Below are positions 50,628 through 60,255 of a DNA stretch of 64,000 nucleotides, piece by piece. The stretch lies in NCBI GenBank assembly GCA_963763085.1, contig CAVXNB010000004.1, positions 372,001 to 436,000 of the forward strand, written 5' to 3'. The notes beneath the pieces were generated by a model. It was not told the origin of the DNA and did not search any database. It saw only the letters and a program-made list of their open reading frames with translations. A program made the position numbers and the translations under genes. Each line of letters starts with the position of its first letter. Position 1 is the first letter of the stretch. Source of the DNA: CAVXNB01 sp963763085 (lineage in GTDB: Bacteria > Actinomycetota > Acidimicrobiia > Acidimicrobiales > Bog-793).

Positions 50628-51422
50628 ATGGCGTCGCCTCAATCGTCGCGCCGCCAGGTCCCTTTCGGCGGGCACCAGCTCGCGGAGTACACGATTGCCG
50701 CCGCCCTCTTCGGCGTCGGCATCCACGTCAGCGGGCGTCCTGAGTTCGTCCTGATCGCCGGCGGAGGTGTCATCGGGGCGTTGGCCTTCGTCACCAAAGG
50801 GCCCCTCGCCGCGGTGAAGCTTCTGCCCAAGCGTCTGCATCTCTCCTTGGATCTGGTCGTGGCTGCGCTCTTTGCAATCTCGCCTCTCCTCTACCTGCAC
50901 GACCTCCAGATCATCCCGATCATCCTCTGCGAGGCCGTGGCGGTCCTGCTCGTGCGCATGTCGTTCACGACCGAGATCGTGCCGCGGCCGCATCCCGAAC
51001 GGACGGGGCCGCCGTCACGGGCCGCCCGCCTCGGAGCCCTGATGTCGCACGGGGCGGCCAGGACCCAGACGTCCAGGATGCCGCCGGAGACCGCCGCCCC
51101 CCCGGCCGCCACCGCCCCCCCGGCCACGGCCGCCGCCAGGCAGCCGGCGAACACCACCGCATCGGTGCCGGCAGGCACTGCGGCGACGCCACAGACCGGG
51201 AACGCCGCCGATGCCGTGGCCGGGGTCGCGTCGACGGCAGGTTGGGTCGTCGGGGCGGCGGTCGCGAAGGCCCGCAGCTCGGGCGCTCCCTCCTCGGCCG
51301 CCCGCGGTCTCGGCAGAGCGACGGGTCACGCACGGCGAATCGGGCGTGCCGCCAAGGAGGCGAGGTCCGCCTCGGGTGGGTCGCAGCCCACTCCACCTGG
51401 GTCTACAACTCAACCCGATTAG
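50628..51422 (+). CDS. Membrane protein with Ala/Pro-rich tail, unknown
   Basis: 264 residues. Three or four TM helices lie in residues 20-110 (EYTIAAALFGVGIHV, FVLIAGGGVIGALAFVT, LSLDLVVAALFAISPLLYL, IIPIILCEAVAVLLV). A long low-complexity Ala/Pro/Thr tail (about 135-264) ends in basic repeats (ARGLGRATGHARRIGRAAKEAR). No family was recognised. It starts 27 bases after tatA and ends 65 bases before ctaC, so it may be co-transcribed with either. The basic tail could contact nucleic acid or membrane phospholipid. Confidence 0.65.
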   Translation: MASPQSSRRQVPFGGHQLAEYTIAAALFGVGIHVSGRPEFVLIAGGGVIGALAFVTKGPLAAVKLLPKRLHLSLDLVVAALFAISPLLYLHDLQIIPIILCEAVAVLLVRMSFTTEIVPRPHPERTGPPSRAARLGALMSHGAARTQTSRMPPETAAPPAATAPPATAAARQPANTTASVPAGTAATPQTGNAADAVAGVASTAGWVVGAAVAKARSSGAPSSAARGLGRATGHARRIGRAAKEARSASGGSQPTPPGSTTQPD

Positions 51423-51486
51423 GCGGGATCGCCAGTTTGGCTCCGGCTCGGAGACCTTGGCTAATGTCTCGCTCGTGGGGACCAGG

Positions 51487-52278
51487 ATGCCCGGCCGGCT
51501 GAAACGACTCGTGCCGGTAGTCGCTCTCGGTGCTCTCGCTGCGGTGCTCGGCGGTTGCAACCTGCCCACCTTCGGCGCCTACCGCGGTGCCACGACCCAG
51601 GGCCAGACGGAGTTCAAGCTGTGGTCCTGGATGACGATTGCCGGCCTTGCGGTCGCTGTTCTCGTCTGGGGCCTCATCCTGTGGGCGGTCGTCGCCTACC
51701 GCCGCCGCGACCCGAACCACATGCCCAGGCAATTCCACGGGAATCGCTTCCTCGAGATCGTCTACACGGCCGTGCCGCTCATCATGGTGGGCGTCATCTT
51801 CTATTACACGGTCGTCGCCGAGAACAAGATCGACGCGCTGAGCCCGGATCCGGCGGTCACCATCAGGGTCACGGGATTTCAGTGGGGATGGAGCTTCCAG
51901 TACCTCAACGCCGCCAAGCAGCAGATCGCTCTGGTGGAGACCGCGGATGCCAAGCCCGGGGTGCTGGCCGGCAATCCGACCTCGTCGCAGTACCCCCAAT
52001 TCGAGCTGCCCCTCCACCAGACCACCCACATCGTGCTGGTGTCGAACGACGTGGTGCACACCTTCTACATTCCCGCTTTCAATTTCGGCCGGTACGCGCT
52101 CCCGGGTGTCACGAACAACTTCGATTTCACGCCCGTCAGTCTGGGCGTGTTCCCCGGCCATTGCGCGCAGTACTGCGGCCTGTACCACTCTGAGATGCTG
52201 TTCAGCGTGAGGGTCGTCCAGCCCCGGATCTTCCAGGCATGGCTGAGGGCCAAGGCCGCGTCGGGAGCTTCGTCATGA
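51487..52278 (+). CDS. ctaC: Cytochrome c oxidase subunit II
   Basis: 263 residues. A lipoprotein-type signal (AAVLGGC), two TM helices and a cupredoxin domain. The CuA ligands are complete: His in HTFYIPAFNF, and the GHCAQYCGLYHSEML cluster providing two Cys, a His, the Glu-region carbonyl and a Met. The aromatic stretch FQWGWSFQY is the usual electron entry path. It accepts electrons from the bc1 complex (qcrCAB, 10 kb on) and passes them to subunit I. ATG 51487 was chosen as the start of the signal peptide. Its TGA overlaps the ctaD ATG. Confidence 0.92.
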   Translation: MPGRLKRLVPVVALGALAAVLGGCNLPTFGAYRGATTQGQTEFKLWSWMTIAGLAVAVLVWGLILWAVVAYRRRDPNHMPRQFHGNRFLEIVYTAVPLIMVGVIFYYTVVAENKIDALSPDPAVTIRVTGFQWGWSFQYLNAAKQQIALVETADAKPGVLAGNPTSSQYPQFELPLHQTTHIVLVSNDVVHTFYIPAFNFGRYALPGVTNNFDFTPVSLGVFPGHCAQYCGLYHSEMLFSVRVVQPRIFQAWLRAKAASGASS

Positions 52279-54057
52279 CCCTTCTCGCCGATCGCCCTCC
52301 CGTCTTCGAGGAGAGCCCCGAGCCTGAGCACGAGCACGGCCCGTCCGGGTTCCTGAAGTGGATCACCTCGACCGACCACAAGGTGATCGGCAAGAGCTAC
52401 ACGATCACCTCGTTCGTCTTCTTCCTCCTGGCCGGGTGCATGGCGATTCTCATGCGAGCCCAGCTCGCCAGCCCGGACAGCACGCTGTTGTCGCAGCACA
52501 CCTACAACGAGCTGTTCACCATGCACGGCAGCCTGATGATCTACCTGTTCGTCGGGCCCGTTCGCGTTCGGTGGCCTCGCCAACTACATCGTGCCGTTGC
52601 AGGTCGGAGCGCCCGACATGGCGTTCCCGAGGCTCAACGCCCTGTCGTACTGGCTGTACCTCGGGGGCGGCTCGCTGATGATGATGGGCTTCCTGACGAC
52701 CGGCTCGGCGGCGGACTTCGGCTGGGTCGCCTACGCACCGCTCTCGAACTCGATCAACACTCCGGGCGCCGGCCCGGACCTGTGGATCGTGGCCTTGATC
52801 CTCACGGGTTTCTCGGCCATCTTCACCGGGGTCAACCTCGTCACCACGATCTACTACCTGCGCGCCCCAGGCATGACGATGTTCCGGATGCCGATCTTCA
52901 CCTGGAACATGCTCGTCACGGGCATCCTGATCCTGATCGCCTTCCCGGTGCTCACGAGCGCGCTCGTCCTGCTGTGGTGCGACCGGAACCTCGGCGCACA
53001 TATCTTCGAGGTCTCCGGCGGTGGCGTGCCGGTGCTCTGGCAGAACCTCTTCTGGTTCTTCGGCCATCCGGAGGTCTACATCCTCGCCCTGCCGTACTTC
53101 GGGATCGTGACCGACGTGATCTCGGTGTTCTCGCGCAAGCCGATCTTCGGCTACCGCGGCATGGTGTTCGCGACGATCTCCATCGCGGCGCTCTCCACGA
53201 GCGTGTGGGCGCACCACATGTTCACGACCGGTGTCGTGCTGCTTCCCTTCTTCAGCCTGATGTCGTATCTCATCGCCGTCCCGACCGGGATCAAGTTCTT
53301 CAACTGGATCGGCACGATGTGGCGAGGGTCGGTGAAGTTCGACACGCCGATGCTCTTTGCGGTCGGCTTCCTCGTGACGTTCCTCCTCGGCGGGGTGACC
53401 GGGATCCTGCTCGCCTCCCCACCGATCGACTTCGCCACCCACGACACCTACTTCGTCGTCGCCCACTTCCACAGCGTCGTCATGGCTCTCGTGATGGGGG
53501 CATTCGCGGGATTCTTCTTCTGGTACCCGAAGATCACCGGCCGGATGCTGCGAGAACCGCTCGGAAAGGCGAGCTTCTGGCTGATGTTCATCGGCACGAA
53601 CGTCACCTTCGATCCGCAGTACCTGGTGGGACTGAGGGGCATGCCGCGACGGGTGGCGGAGTACGCCGCGACTGACGGGTACACGACCCTGAACCGGATC
53701 TCCAGCGTCGGCGCGGTCCTGCTGTTCTTGTCGGTGGCGCTGTTCCTGGTCAACCTCTGGGTCTCGTGGCGTAAACCGATCCCCGCCGGCGACAATCCGT
53801 GGGACGCGTCCACCCTCGAATGGGCGACGACCTCTCCGCCACCGCATCACAACTTCCTGAGCATTCCTCCCGTCCGTTCCGAGCGCCCGGTCTGGGACTT
53901 CAACCACCCCGAGCACAGGATCCTCGACCACGGTCAGCCGCGGTTCGCCACGTTGGCCGCTTCGAACGGCGGGGGAACGGCGGTGCTCGAGAGGACCGAA
54001 GTGGACGGAGCCGGCAACGGGGCCGGAAACTACGGGTCGGAGGATCCCGACCGATGA
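52275..54057 (+). CDS. ctaD: Cytochrome c oxidase subunit I, one frameshift
   Basis: About 593 residues when joined, the aa3 catalytic subunit. The first frame has ITSTDHKVIGKSYT and the heme a ligand region TMHGSLMIYLF. At 52554-52559 one extra base in GGGCCC breaks the frame; one frame over, GPFAFGGLANYIVPLQVGAPDMAFPR continues perfectly. The rest shows the CuB and cross-link motif WFFGHPEVYILALP, WAHHMFTTG, and the two heme-ligand His of VVAHFHSVVMALVMG. It reduces oxygen to water while pumping protons. The ATG overlaps the ctaC stop, and its own stop overlaps the ctaF ATG. Confidence 0.9.
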
Positions 54058-54446
54058 AGGTAGAGGCCTACGTCCTGTTGTTCATCGGGTTCTTCTTCGG
54101 ACTGGTCGCCATCGTCTATTGGTTGCTGAGCTATGAGCAGGCGGGCAGCGTCATGCTGCTCGGGACGTTCCTCCTCGGCAGCGTGCCCGGCTTCTACTAC
54201 CTCTGGTGGGCGCGCCGCATGAACCCGAGGCCGGCGGACAATCCCGATGCCACGCTCGAGGACGGGGCGGGCGTCGTAGGTGCCTTTCCCGGCAGCAGCA
54301 TCTGGCCATTCGTCCTCGGACTCGGTTGCACGTTCATCGGGCTGGCGTTGGTGTTCGGTGCCTGGACGCTCGCAGTGGGACTGTTCCTGGCCGTCTCAGC
54401 CCTCGTCGGTGTGATCTTCGAGAGTCGGCGCGGCGGGCTCGTCTGA
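54054..54446 (+). CDS. ctaF: Cytochrome c oxidase subunit IV, actinobacterial type
   Basis: 130 residues, four TM helices: VEAYVLLFIGFFFGLVAIVYWL, MLLGTFLLGSVPGFYYLWW and two helices near the C-terminus, joined by RMNPRPADNPDATLEDGAG. This is the CtaF-type subunit IV of actinobacterial aa3 oxidases and bc1-aa3 supercomplexes. ATG 54054 overlaps the ctaD stop (ATGA). Its 3' end overlaps a small minus-strand gene. Confidence 0.85.
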   Translation: MKVEAYVLLFIGFFFGLVAIVYWLLSYEQAGSVMLLGTFLLGSVPGFYYLWWARRMNPRPADNPDATLEDGAGVVGAFPGSSIWPFVLGLGCTFIGLALVFGAWTLAVGLFLAVSALVGVIFESRRGGLV

Positions 54447-54554
54447 CGGTCCGGTCGCCCGCCGCCGACCTTCCCGCACGGCAAAGCGCAGCACGAAGAA
54501 CACCAGCACCGCCATCAACGCGAGGAAGATGCCGAAGCCGAAGGCGAAGGCCAT
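54396..54554 (-). CDS. Possible 52-residue single-TM protein
   Basis: A short minus-strand frame: MAFAFGFGIFLALMAVLVFF continues as a TM helix into VLRFAVREGRRR and an acidic tail (LEDHTDEG). The helix, positive-inside Arg cluster and acidic tail look protein-like. It starts 19 bases past the tesB stop on the same strand, so it could be the last gene of that transcript. It overlaps the end of ctaF by 51 bases. No homologue was recognised. Confidence 0.4.
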   Translation of the reverse strand: MAFAFGFGIFLALMAVLVFFVLRFAVREGRRRATGPSDEPAAPTLEDHTDEG

Positions 54555-54572
54555 GCTCGAGATCGGGCTCCC

Positions 54573-55451
54573 TCAGGCTTCTCGCCGCGGCCCGGACGGC
54601 TTCACGCGGATAAGGCCCTCCTGCACCAGGCTGACGACCAGCAGGCCTTCCTCGTCGAACATGAGACCTCTCGCGAGTCCCCGGGCTCCGTAGGCGTTGG
54701 GCGACTCCTGATCGAACAGCAGCCAACGGTCCGCCCGCAGCGGACGGTGGAACCACATGCAGTGATCGATGCTGGCGACCATGGCGGCGGCATCGTTCCA
54801 GAGGACTTCATGCGGGGTGAGCATCGACTGGATGAGCGAGATGTCCGAGGCGTAGGCGACGACCGCGTCGTGCAGCAACGGGTCGTCAGGCAGCTCGCCG
54901 TCGGCGCGGAGCCACAACCTCTGGCTCGTTCCCCGGCCCTCCGATCGCAGCCACGGGAGCTCGCCGATGTAACGCTGATCGATCGGCCGCGGCCGCTCGT
55001 CGAGGAACCACTCCGCAAGCTGCTCCCGGTAGGGCTCGAGCCGCTCCCGAACCGTCGGAAGGTCCTCGGCACGTGGCACGTCCGGCATCGGCACCTGGTG
55101 GACGAGCCCGGGGCCCTCGTCGATGTGGAACGAGCACTGCAGGTTGAAGATGGCGTGGCCGTGCTGAATTGCGACCACTCGCCTGGTCGTGAACGACCTG
55201 CCGTCGCGGATACGGTCGACTTCGTACAGGATCGGTGCGCCCGGGTCGCCGGGGCGCAGGAAGTACGAATGCAGGGAATGGACGCGGCCGGAGTCCACGG
55301 TGCGACCGGCGGCGACGAGAGCTTGCGCTGCGACCTGGCCGCCGAAAACGCGCTGACGGGTCTCGTCGAGATTCCCGCCGCGGAAGATGTTGACTTCTAT
55401 GGGCTCGAGGTCGAGAACCTCGATCAGTTGTTGTAGAGCCGCGGTCACCAA
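54573..55451 (-). CDS. tesB: Acyl-CoA thioesterase II
   Basis: 292 residues, a double hot-dog protein. N-terminal domain: FRGGNLDETRQRVFGGQVAAQALVAAGRTV and RPGDPGAPILYEVDRIRDGRSFTTRRVVAIQHG. C-terminal domain: LHDAVVAYASDISLIQSML (catalytic Asp and nearby Ser/Thr-Gln) and SIDHCMWFHRPLRADRWLLFDQESPNAYGARGLARG. It hydrolyses medium- to long-chain acyl-CoA to fatty acid and CoA. ATG or GTG near 55451 is the natural start. It is divergent from the GtrA gene across 20 bases. Confidence 0.93.
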   Translation of the reverse strand: MVTAALQQLIEVLDLEPIEVNIFRGGNLDETRQRVFGGQVAAQALVAAGRTVDSGRVHSLHSYFLRPGDPGAPILYEVDRIRDGRSFTTRRVVAIQHGHAIFNLQCSFHIDEGPGLVHQVPMPDVPRAEDLPTVRERLEPYREQLAEWFLDERPRPIDQRYIGELPWLRSEGRGTSQRLWLRADGELPDDPLLHDAVVAYASDISLIQSMLTPHEVLWNDAAAMVASIDHCMWFHRPLRADRWLLFDQESPNAYGARGLARGLMFDEEGLLVVSLVQEGLIRVKPSGPRREA

Positions 55452-55471
55452 TCAGACGATAGACTGCACCG

Positions 55472-56050
55472 ATGCCCTCGCCCCTGAGCCGCGCGCGCGC
55501 CTTCCACCGCACGCCGCACTTCCGGCGGCTCTTCAAGTACGGCTCCGTTTCGCTCATCTCGACCGGCGTCACCCAGGTCGTTCTCTTCCTGACCTACCAC
55601 GTCTTCACCGTCGGCACGGCCATCGAATGCAACGTCATCGCCACCGCCTGCGCCTCAGTGCCGGCGTACTATCTCAACCGCAACTGGACCTGGGGCAAGA
55701 GCGGCCGTTCCAACATCTGGCGAGAGGTCGTGCCCTTCTGGACGGTCTCGTTCGTAGGCCTCGTGCTGTCGACCATCGCAGTCGGGGTGGCGGCCCACAA
55801 CGCCGACCGCATCGCGCACGGGTCGCTCGGGCGAGCCTTGATCGTCAACGGCGCCAATCTCCTCACCTACGCCTTCATCTGGAGCGGTCGCTACATCATC
55901 TTCAACCGCTACCTCTTCGGGGAGAAGGCGGCCGCGGCGTTGATCGCCGAGGAGGAGAGCGAGCACACCTCGGTCCTGCTCCAGCATGAGGTCGCCGAGC
56001 CGGTGCATCCGGAGCTCGCGAACAGCGAGTCCGCCGACCCCTCCCGCTGA
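55472..56050 (+). CDS. GtrA-family membrane protein
   Basis: 192 residues, four TM helices with LFKYGSVSLISTGVTQVVLFLTYH, CNVIATACASVPAYYLNRNWTWGK (the YxLNRxWTW signature) and LLTYAFIWSGRYIIFNRYLFG. GtrA-like proteins are thought to flip or help transfer lipid-linked sugars for polysaccharide, teichoic acid or arabinogalactan synthesis. A 45-residue acidic tail is poorly conserved. It is convergent with lnt, ten bases apart. Confidence 0.88.
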   Translation: MPSPLSRARAFHRTPHFRRLFKYGSVSLISTGVTQVVLFLTYHVFTVGTAIECNVIATACASVPAYYLNRNWTWGKSGRSNIWREVVPFWTVSFVGLVLSTIAVGVAAHNADRIAHGSLGRALIVNGANLLTYAFIWSGRYIIFNRYLFGEKAAAALIAEEESEHTSVLLQHEVAEPVHPELANSESADPSR

Positions 56051-56060
56051 TCGCCCAGCC

Positions 56061-57722
56061 TCAGGGCGGCGCCAGCCTCGCCTCCACCCCGGCCTCCGCC
56101 ACTCCGACACCGTTGCCGCTGCCGTTGCCGTTCGCGCCACCGGGGGCAGCCTGAGCCAAGATCGGGTCACCGCCCGGGCCCCGTGGCCCGCTCCGTGCGC
56201 GTCCACGCCCCACGAGGGCCGCCGCCCACCCGGCCAGGACGGTGACGAGGGCCAGCATGAGCGTCGGCAAGTCACCGGCGCGGGTGTACAGCGTCGCCCC
56301 GTCCCGGAGCGAGACGGTCGCACGCAGCACCGCCGGGACAGATAGTGAAGTCTGCTGGAGAACATCGCCGCGGTTGTCGAGCACGGCTGAATAGCCGGTT
56401 GGAGCTGCCTGGACCAGATCTCGTCCTTCTTCGATCGCCTGCAGCCGCGACGCGGCGATCTCCTGCGCCGGAGCCTGCTCGTTCGAATACGACGACGTGT
56501 TCGTCGGAACGATGATGAGCTCGCCTCCGGCCCTGACGCCCGAGCGCCCGCGGTTGGCGAAGAACACTTCGTAAGAAACGAGCACAGCGAAACGGCCCGC
56601 CGGCGTCCTCATCAACCCACTCCCCGTTCCCACGATGGCGTCCCGGGGAACCGCCTGGAAATTCGCCAGGTGGGAGAAGAACGACCGCCACGGGACGTAC
56701 TCCCCGAACGGGACCCTGTGGACCTTTTCGAAGACGGCGACGAGGGCGCCGGATGGGGAGTACGCGACGATCTCGTTTCTGAAGCTGGTCGCGCCGACAG
56801 GCTCGGTGACGCCCGCGACGAGGGTCGTGTGAAGCCTCCGGGCGATGCCGGCGAGCTGCGCCGACTCCGGCGAGCCCCGGAGCGGCCGGTCGAGTGCGAC
56901 GACGTCCTCGGGCCAGAGCACGAGGTCGACGGGGGGTCGTACCGCCGCCGTCTCCTTGAGGGCCGCGGCGTACACTGCCGACGCGGGTACCTGCAGGTCG
57001 GACAAGCCGCGGCGGCCCCCGCCCTGGACGATGGCGACGCGTAGCCTGCCCACGGGTGGGCCGCCGTCGGCGGCCGTGGCTCCCCAGACGGCCAGCGCGA
57101 CGACGAAGGCCAGGCTCACCGAAGCGCCGGCCAGTCCCCGGTCTCGTGTCCGGGCGTGACGACCCCGCCCACGGCCGCCCCCGCCCCGGCCTCGTCCGAA
57201 CCGAGCGCCGAGCGCAGTGCCGGCGAGGTCTCCGAGAGCGACCCCAGCCAGGTAGGTCACGCCCACGAGCAGGACGGTGCCGCCGATGCGTGCCGTGCCG
57301 GCCAAAGGTCCGCCGACCTGCCCGAGCGCGATCCCACCCGGTGGCACGCCGCCGAAGGGCCAGCTCGCGCGGGCCCACTCGGCGAGAGTGAGCAGCGCCG
57401 CCAACGCCGGCACCCGAGCCCGGCCGCTCGGGGCGAGCGCGCAGGCGACGGCGAACATCGCCGATTCGAGGACCACGAGCACGAGGTAGCCGAGCACCGT
57501 GAACTTGACGGCCCAGGCGAGGCCCACCGCGAGCTGGCCGACACCCGCCAGGAATCCGACCGCCGCCCGCCCGCGCAGGCTCCGCTCCCGCAGGCAGGCG
57601 CTGAGGACGGCCACGCCGACGATGGCGAGCGGCCAGAAGCCGATCGGCGGCAACGACAGACCGACGAGGGCGCCCCCTGCGAGCGGGGCGAGTACCCGGA
57701 GCGCCTGGGACGCCGGCTTCAT
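56061..57722 (-). CDS. lnt: Apolipoprotein N-acyltransferase-like protein with Ser at the nucleophile position
   Basis: 553 residues. About seven TM helices surround a nitrilase-fold domain: VAIVQGGG, base Glu in LVLWPEDVV, Lys in FEKVHRVPFGEYVPW, and the third catalytic element reads VLVSYEVFFANRG, where the Escherichia coli enzyme has Cys-Tyr-Glu. The codon is TCT, so Ser replaces the nucleophilic Cys. The rest (PTNTSSYSNEQAPAQEIAASRLQAIEEGRDLVQAAPTGYSA) is well conserved. Subgroups of actinobacterial Lnt-like proteins may share this Ser, so activity could differ or be lost. It would N-acylate the lipoproteins encoded nearby (znuA, ctaC). ATG 57722 overlaps the hemY stop. Confidence 0.85.
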   Translation of the reverse strand: MKPASQALRVLAPLAGGALVGLSLPPIGFWPLAIVGVAVLSACLRERSLRGRAAVGFLAGVGQLAVGLAWAVKFTVLGYLVLVVLESAMFAVACALAPSGRARVPALAALLTLAEWARASWPFGGVPPGGIALGQVGGPLAGTARIGGTVLLVGVTYLAGVALGDLAGTALGARFGRGRGGGGRGRGRHARTRDRGLAGASVSLAFVVALAVWGATAADGGPPVGRLRVAIVQGGGRRGLSDLQVPASAVYAAALKETAAVRPPVDLVLWPEDVVALDRPLRGSPESAQLAGIARRLHTTLVAGVTEPVGATSFRNEIVAYSPSGALVAVFEKVHRVPFGEYVPWRSFFSHLANFQAVPRDAIVGTGSGLMRTPAGRFAVLVSYEVFFANRGRSGVRAGGELIIVPTNTSSYSNEQAPAQEIAASRLQAIEEGRDLVQAAPTGYSAVLDNRGDVLQQTSLSVPAVLRATVSLRDGATLYTRAGDLPTLMLALVTVLAGWAAALVGRGRARSGPRGPGGDPILAQAAPGGANGNGSGNGVGVAEAGVEARLAPP

Positions 57723-59305
57723 GTGCGCAGGCGACCGAGGACCGACATCGCGGCTCGCTCGCCGCTCGCCACGCACGCCGGGATCCCGATCCCACCGAGC
57801 GACGCACCCGCGAGCTCGATCCGAGGCGCGCCGGACAGCGCCGCTCGGGCCCGCTCGATCCTGCGAAGATGCCCGGGCAGGTATTGAGGAAAAGCCCGCG
57901 GCCAGCGCTGGATCGAGCTGGCGAGCGGCTCGCAAGGCGCGCCGACGAGCTTCCCCAGCTCGTCCACCACGCGCTCCACGAGCTCGGTGTCGGACATCGA
58001 CGAGGATCGCTCGTCGCCGTAGCGCCCGGTCGAGGCGCGAAGAACGACCTCCCCCGGAGCTGCGGCGTGCGGCCATTTGGCGGACAGGACCGTGCAGCCG
58101 GTGAGGAGCCGGCGCTCGCAGGCTGGCACGAGGAACCCGCTTCCGGCCGGCAGGCGGGCGATCGAGCCCGATGCCCAGGCCAAGGTCACGAGCACGACGG
58201 GGGCGTAGGGAATCGCGCCCAGCTCGGCCGCCGCCGCCGGGACGCTGTCAACCAGCAGGCGGGCGCTGCTGTAGCCGGGCGTCGCGAGCACGACGGCGTC
58301 GGCGACGACCGACCCATCTGTCGTTTCGAGCTCGCAGCGGTCCGTCGTCCTCCGCAGGGAGGTCACTTCGGCTCCCGTCCGGAGGGTCACGTTTCGCTCT
58401 TCCAGGTCGGCGACGAGCCCCGTGACCATGCGGCCGAGCCCTCCCAGCAGCCCGAGAAACAACGGCTTGCCGCCCCCGCCCCCGCCCCCGCTACCGTCCG
58501 TCTCGGCCGGGCCGGCCAGCATGGCCCTGAGCGCACGCATCACGCTCCGTTGACCGACGAGGTGCTGTGCGACCTGAGGTGCGACGACCGCGAGCGACAG
58601 CTGCTCGGTGCTGCCGGCGTTGATCCCGCCGAGCAACGGGTCGACGAGACGCCGGACGACCTCGTGGCCGAGCCGACGCTCGAGGATCGAGGCGGCTGTC
58701 CACTCCGGCTCGCAGGGGTCGGCCGTGCCGGCCAGGCCGCCGGCGCCCTCCCCGGCCCGCCTGGCGGCGTCCCCGCCGCCGCGTCCATCGGCCGGGCGCA
58801 GCCCCAGGCTCGAGGCCCGGATCGGTTCCCCTGTAGCGACCAGATCGAGCGCAGCTCGGGCGACCCCGGTGGGGCTCACGATCCCTGAGCGGGCGAGAGC
58901 CTGGAGGTCGGTGGGGATGCCCAGCACGAGGCCGGCCGGCAGCGGCCGGAGCCGTCCACGCGCGAGCACCGACGCCGAGCTCGTCGCCGGCGGCACGAGG
59001 TCGTCGCCGAGGCCGAGCCGGCGGCACAAGTCCGCTGCGCTCGGGTCCCGCGTCAGGAAATTGTCCGGCCCGAAGTCCACCTGACGACCCTGGAACTCCC
59101 CGGAGACGATCTTGCCGCCGAAACGCTCGGACGCTTCCAGCACGACGACCTCGACGTCCTCGAGGTCCTGACCGCCGGGCGGACCCCCGCCCCGCTCCCC
59201 GACATCCGGGTCGCGCCGGCCGCTCACCGGCTGTCCGCCGGCCAGTACCCGCGCCGCCGCCAGACCGCTGATGCCACCGCCGACCACGGCCACGACGCGG
59301 GCCAC
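57719..59305 (-). CDS. hemY: Protoporphyrinogen/coproporphyrinogen oxidase (HemY/CgoX type)
   Basis: 528 residues, FAD-dependent amine-oxidase fold. FAD motif VAVVGGGISGLAAARVL, then VVVLEASERFGGKI, VDFGPDNFLTRDPSAADLCRRLGLGDDLV and a C-terminal FAD segment RIELAGASLGGIGIPACVASGERAA. A loop of about 25 residues inserted after the first helix is Gly/Asp-rich. It oxidises porphyrinogens in heme synthesis; in actinobacteria the CgoX route via coproporphyrin is common, and hemQ is not seen here. GTG 59305 lies five bases after the hemH stop; the lnt start overlaps its end. Confidence 0.88.
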   Translation of the reverse strand: MARVVAVVGGGISGLAAARVLAGGQPVSGRRDPDVGERGGGPPGGQDLEDVEVVVLEASERFGGKIVSGEFQGRQVDFGPDNFLTRDPSAADLCRRLGLGDDLVPPATSSASVLARGRLRPLPAGLVLGIPTDLQALARSGIVSPTGVARAALDLVATGEPIRASSLGLRPADGRGGGDAARRAGEGAGGLAGTADPCEPEWTAASILERRLGHEVVRRLVDPLLGGINAGSTEQLSLAVVAPQVAQHLVGQRSVMRALRAMLAGPAETDGSGGGGGGGKPLFLGLLGGLGRMVTGLVADLEERNVTLRTGAEVTSLRRTTDRCELETTDGSVVADAVVLATPGYSSARLLVDSVPAAAAELGAIPYAPVVLVTLAWASGSIARLPAGSGFLVPACERRLLTGCTVLSAKWPHAAAPGEVVLRASTGRYGDERSSSMSDTELVERVVDELGKLVGAPCEPLASSIQRWPRAFPQYLPGHLRRIERARAALSGAPRIELAGASLGGIGIPACVASGERAAMSVLGRLRT

Positions 59306-59310
59306 GGGAC

Positions 59311-60255
59311 TCAGATCGTCTCCGCCGACCGTACGACGAGCTCGGCCAGGGCTGCGCACAGCCGCGGCTCCGCGTTCAACGAGGCGGTCCGGGCGAACGC
59401 GACACCGGCTTCGCCGGCGACGCGCCGCGCCTCGATGTCGAGGTCGTAGAGGATCTCGAGGTGATCCGAAGTGAAGCCGGCGGGGCAGACCACCACCGCT
59501 CGGACGTGCTCGGCGGGGAGCCCCCGGAGGCGCTCGAGGATGTCCGGTCCGAGCCAAGGTTCAGGCGTCCGGCCGGCGCTTTGCCAGCCCACGTCCCATC
59601 GCTCCTGACCCGAGGCCGAAGCCACCAGCTCGGCGGTCCGGCGGAGCTGGTCCTCGTACGGGTCACCGTCCCGCGCGATCCGGACGGGCAGGCTGTGCGC
59701 CGTCACCAGGAGGAGCAGCTCGCCGTTGTCCCGTGCGGACCGGCCCACCGGCCCGAGAGACTCGACCGCAGCGCTCACCCGCTCGGCGAGCAGCTCGATC
59801 AGGACGGGATCGTCGTGCCACTGCTCGATGAACGCAGTGGGGAGACCGAGGTCCTTGGCGCGCCCGCCGGCACGGGCGATGTACTCGCCGACGCTTCCAC
59901 TCGAGTAGTGGGGCGCGAGGACCAGCCCAACTATCCCGCGGGCGCCTTCGCCGGCGAGCTGCTCGACCGCATCCTCGATGCGGGGATCGGAGTGCTTGTT
60001 ACCGAGCGTGCACCGGAACCGCCCAGAGAAACGACCCTCCAACTGCTCCTGGATCCCCGCCACCTGCTCGGCGGTGCGCCGCGAGAGCGGGGAGACCCCG
60101 CCGATCGCCTCGTAGCGCCCGACGAGCTCCGCAAGCTGCTCGTCGCTCGGCGGCCGCCCGCGACGGACGTCGGTGTAGAAGGCCTCCACCTGTGCGGGCG
60201 ACGACGGCGTCCCGTACGCCATGACGAGCACCCCGATGGGCGCCTCCGCGGTCAC
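59311..60255 (-). CDS. hemH: Ferrochelatase (proto- or coproporphyrin)
   Basis: 314 residues. Class II-like chelatase fold: IGVLVMAYGTPSSPAQVEAFYTDVRRGRPP, RYEAIGGVSPLSRRTAEQ, the catalytic region LVTAHSLPVRI with the active-site His, WQSAGRTPEPWLGPDI and VVVCPAGFTSDHLEILYDLDIEA with the Glu and His that position the metal. It inserts iron into the porphyrin ring. No Fe-S Cys cluster is visible at the C-terminus. GTG 60255 overlaps the hemE stop by four bases. Confidence 0.92.
   Translation of the reverse strand: MTAEAPIGVLVMAYGTPSSPAQVEAFYTDVRRGRPPSDEQLAELVGRYEAIGGVSPLSRRTAEQVAGIQEQLEGRFSGRFRCTLGNKHSDPRIEDAVEQLAGEGARGIVGLVLAPHYSSGSVGEYIARAGGRAKDLGLPTAFIEQWHDDPVLIELLAERVSAAVESLGPVGRSARDNGELLLLVTAHSLPVRIARDGDPYEDQLRRTAELVASASGQERWDVGWQSAGRTPEPWLGPDILERLRGLPAEHVRAVVVCPAGFTSDHLEILYDLDIEARRVAGEAGVAFARTASLNAEPRLCAALAELVVRSAETI

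Noticed and set aside
54573..55451. Reading the plus strand of this region (54747-55436) as a gene
   Set aside because: The frame is open for 229 codons but is the shadow of tesB, whose double hot-dog motifs are unambiguous on the minus strand.
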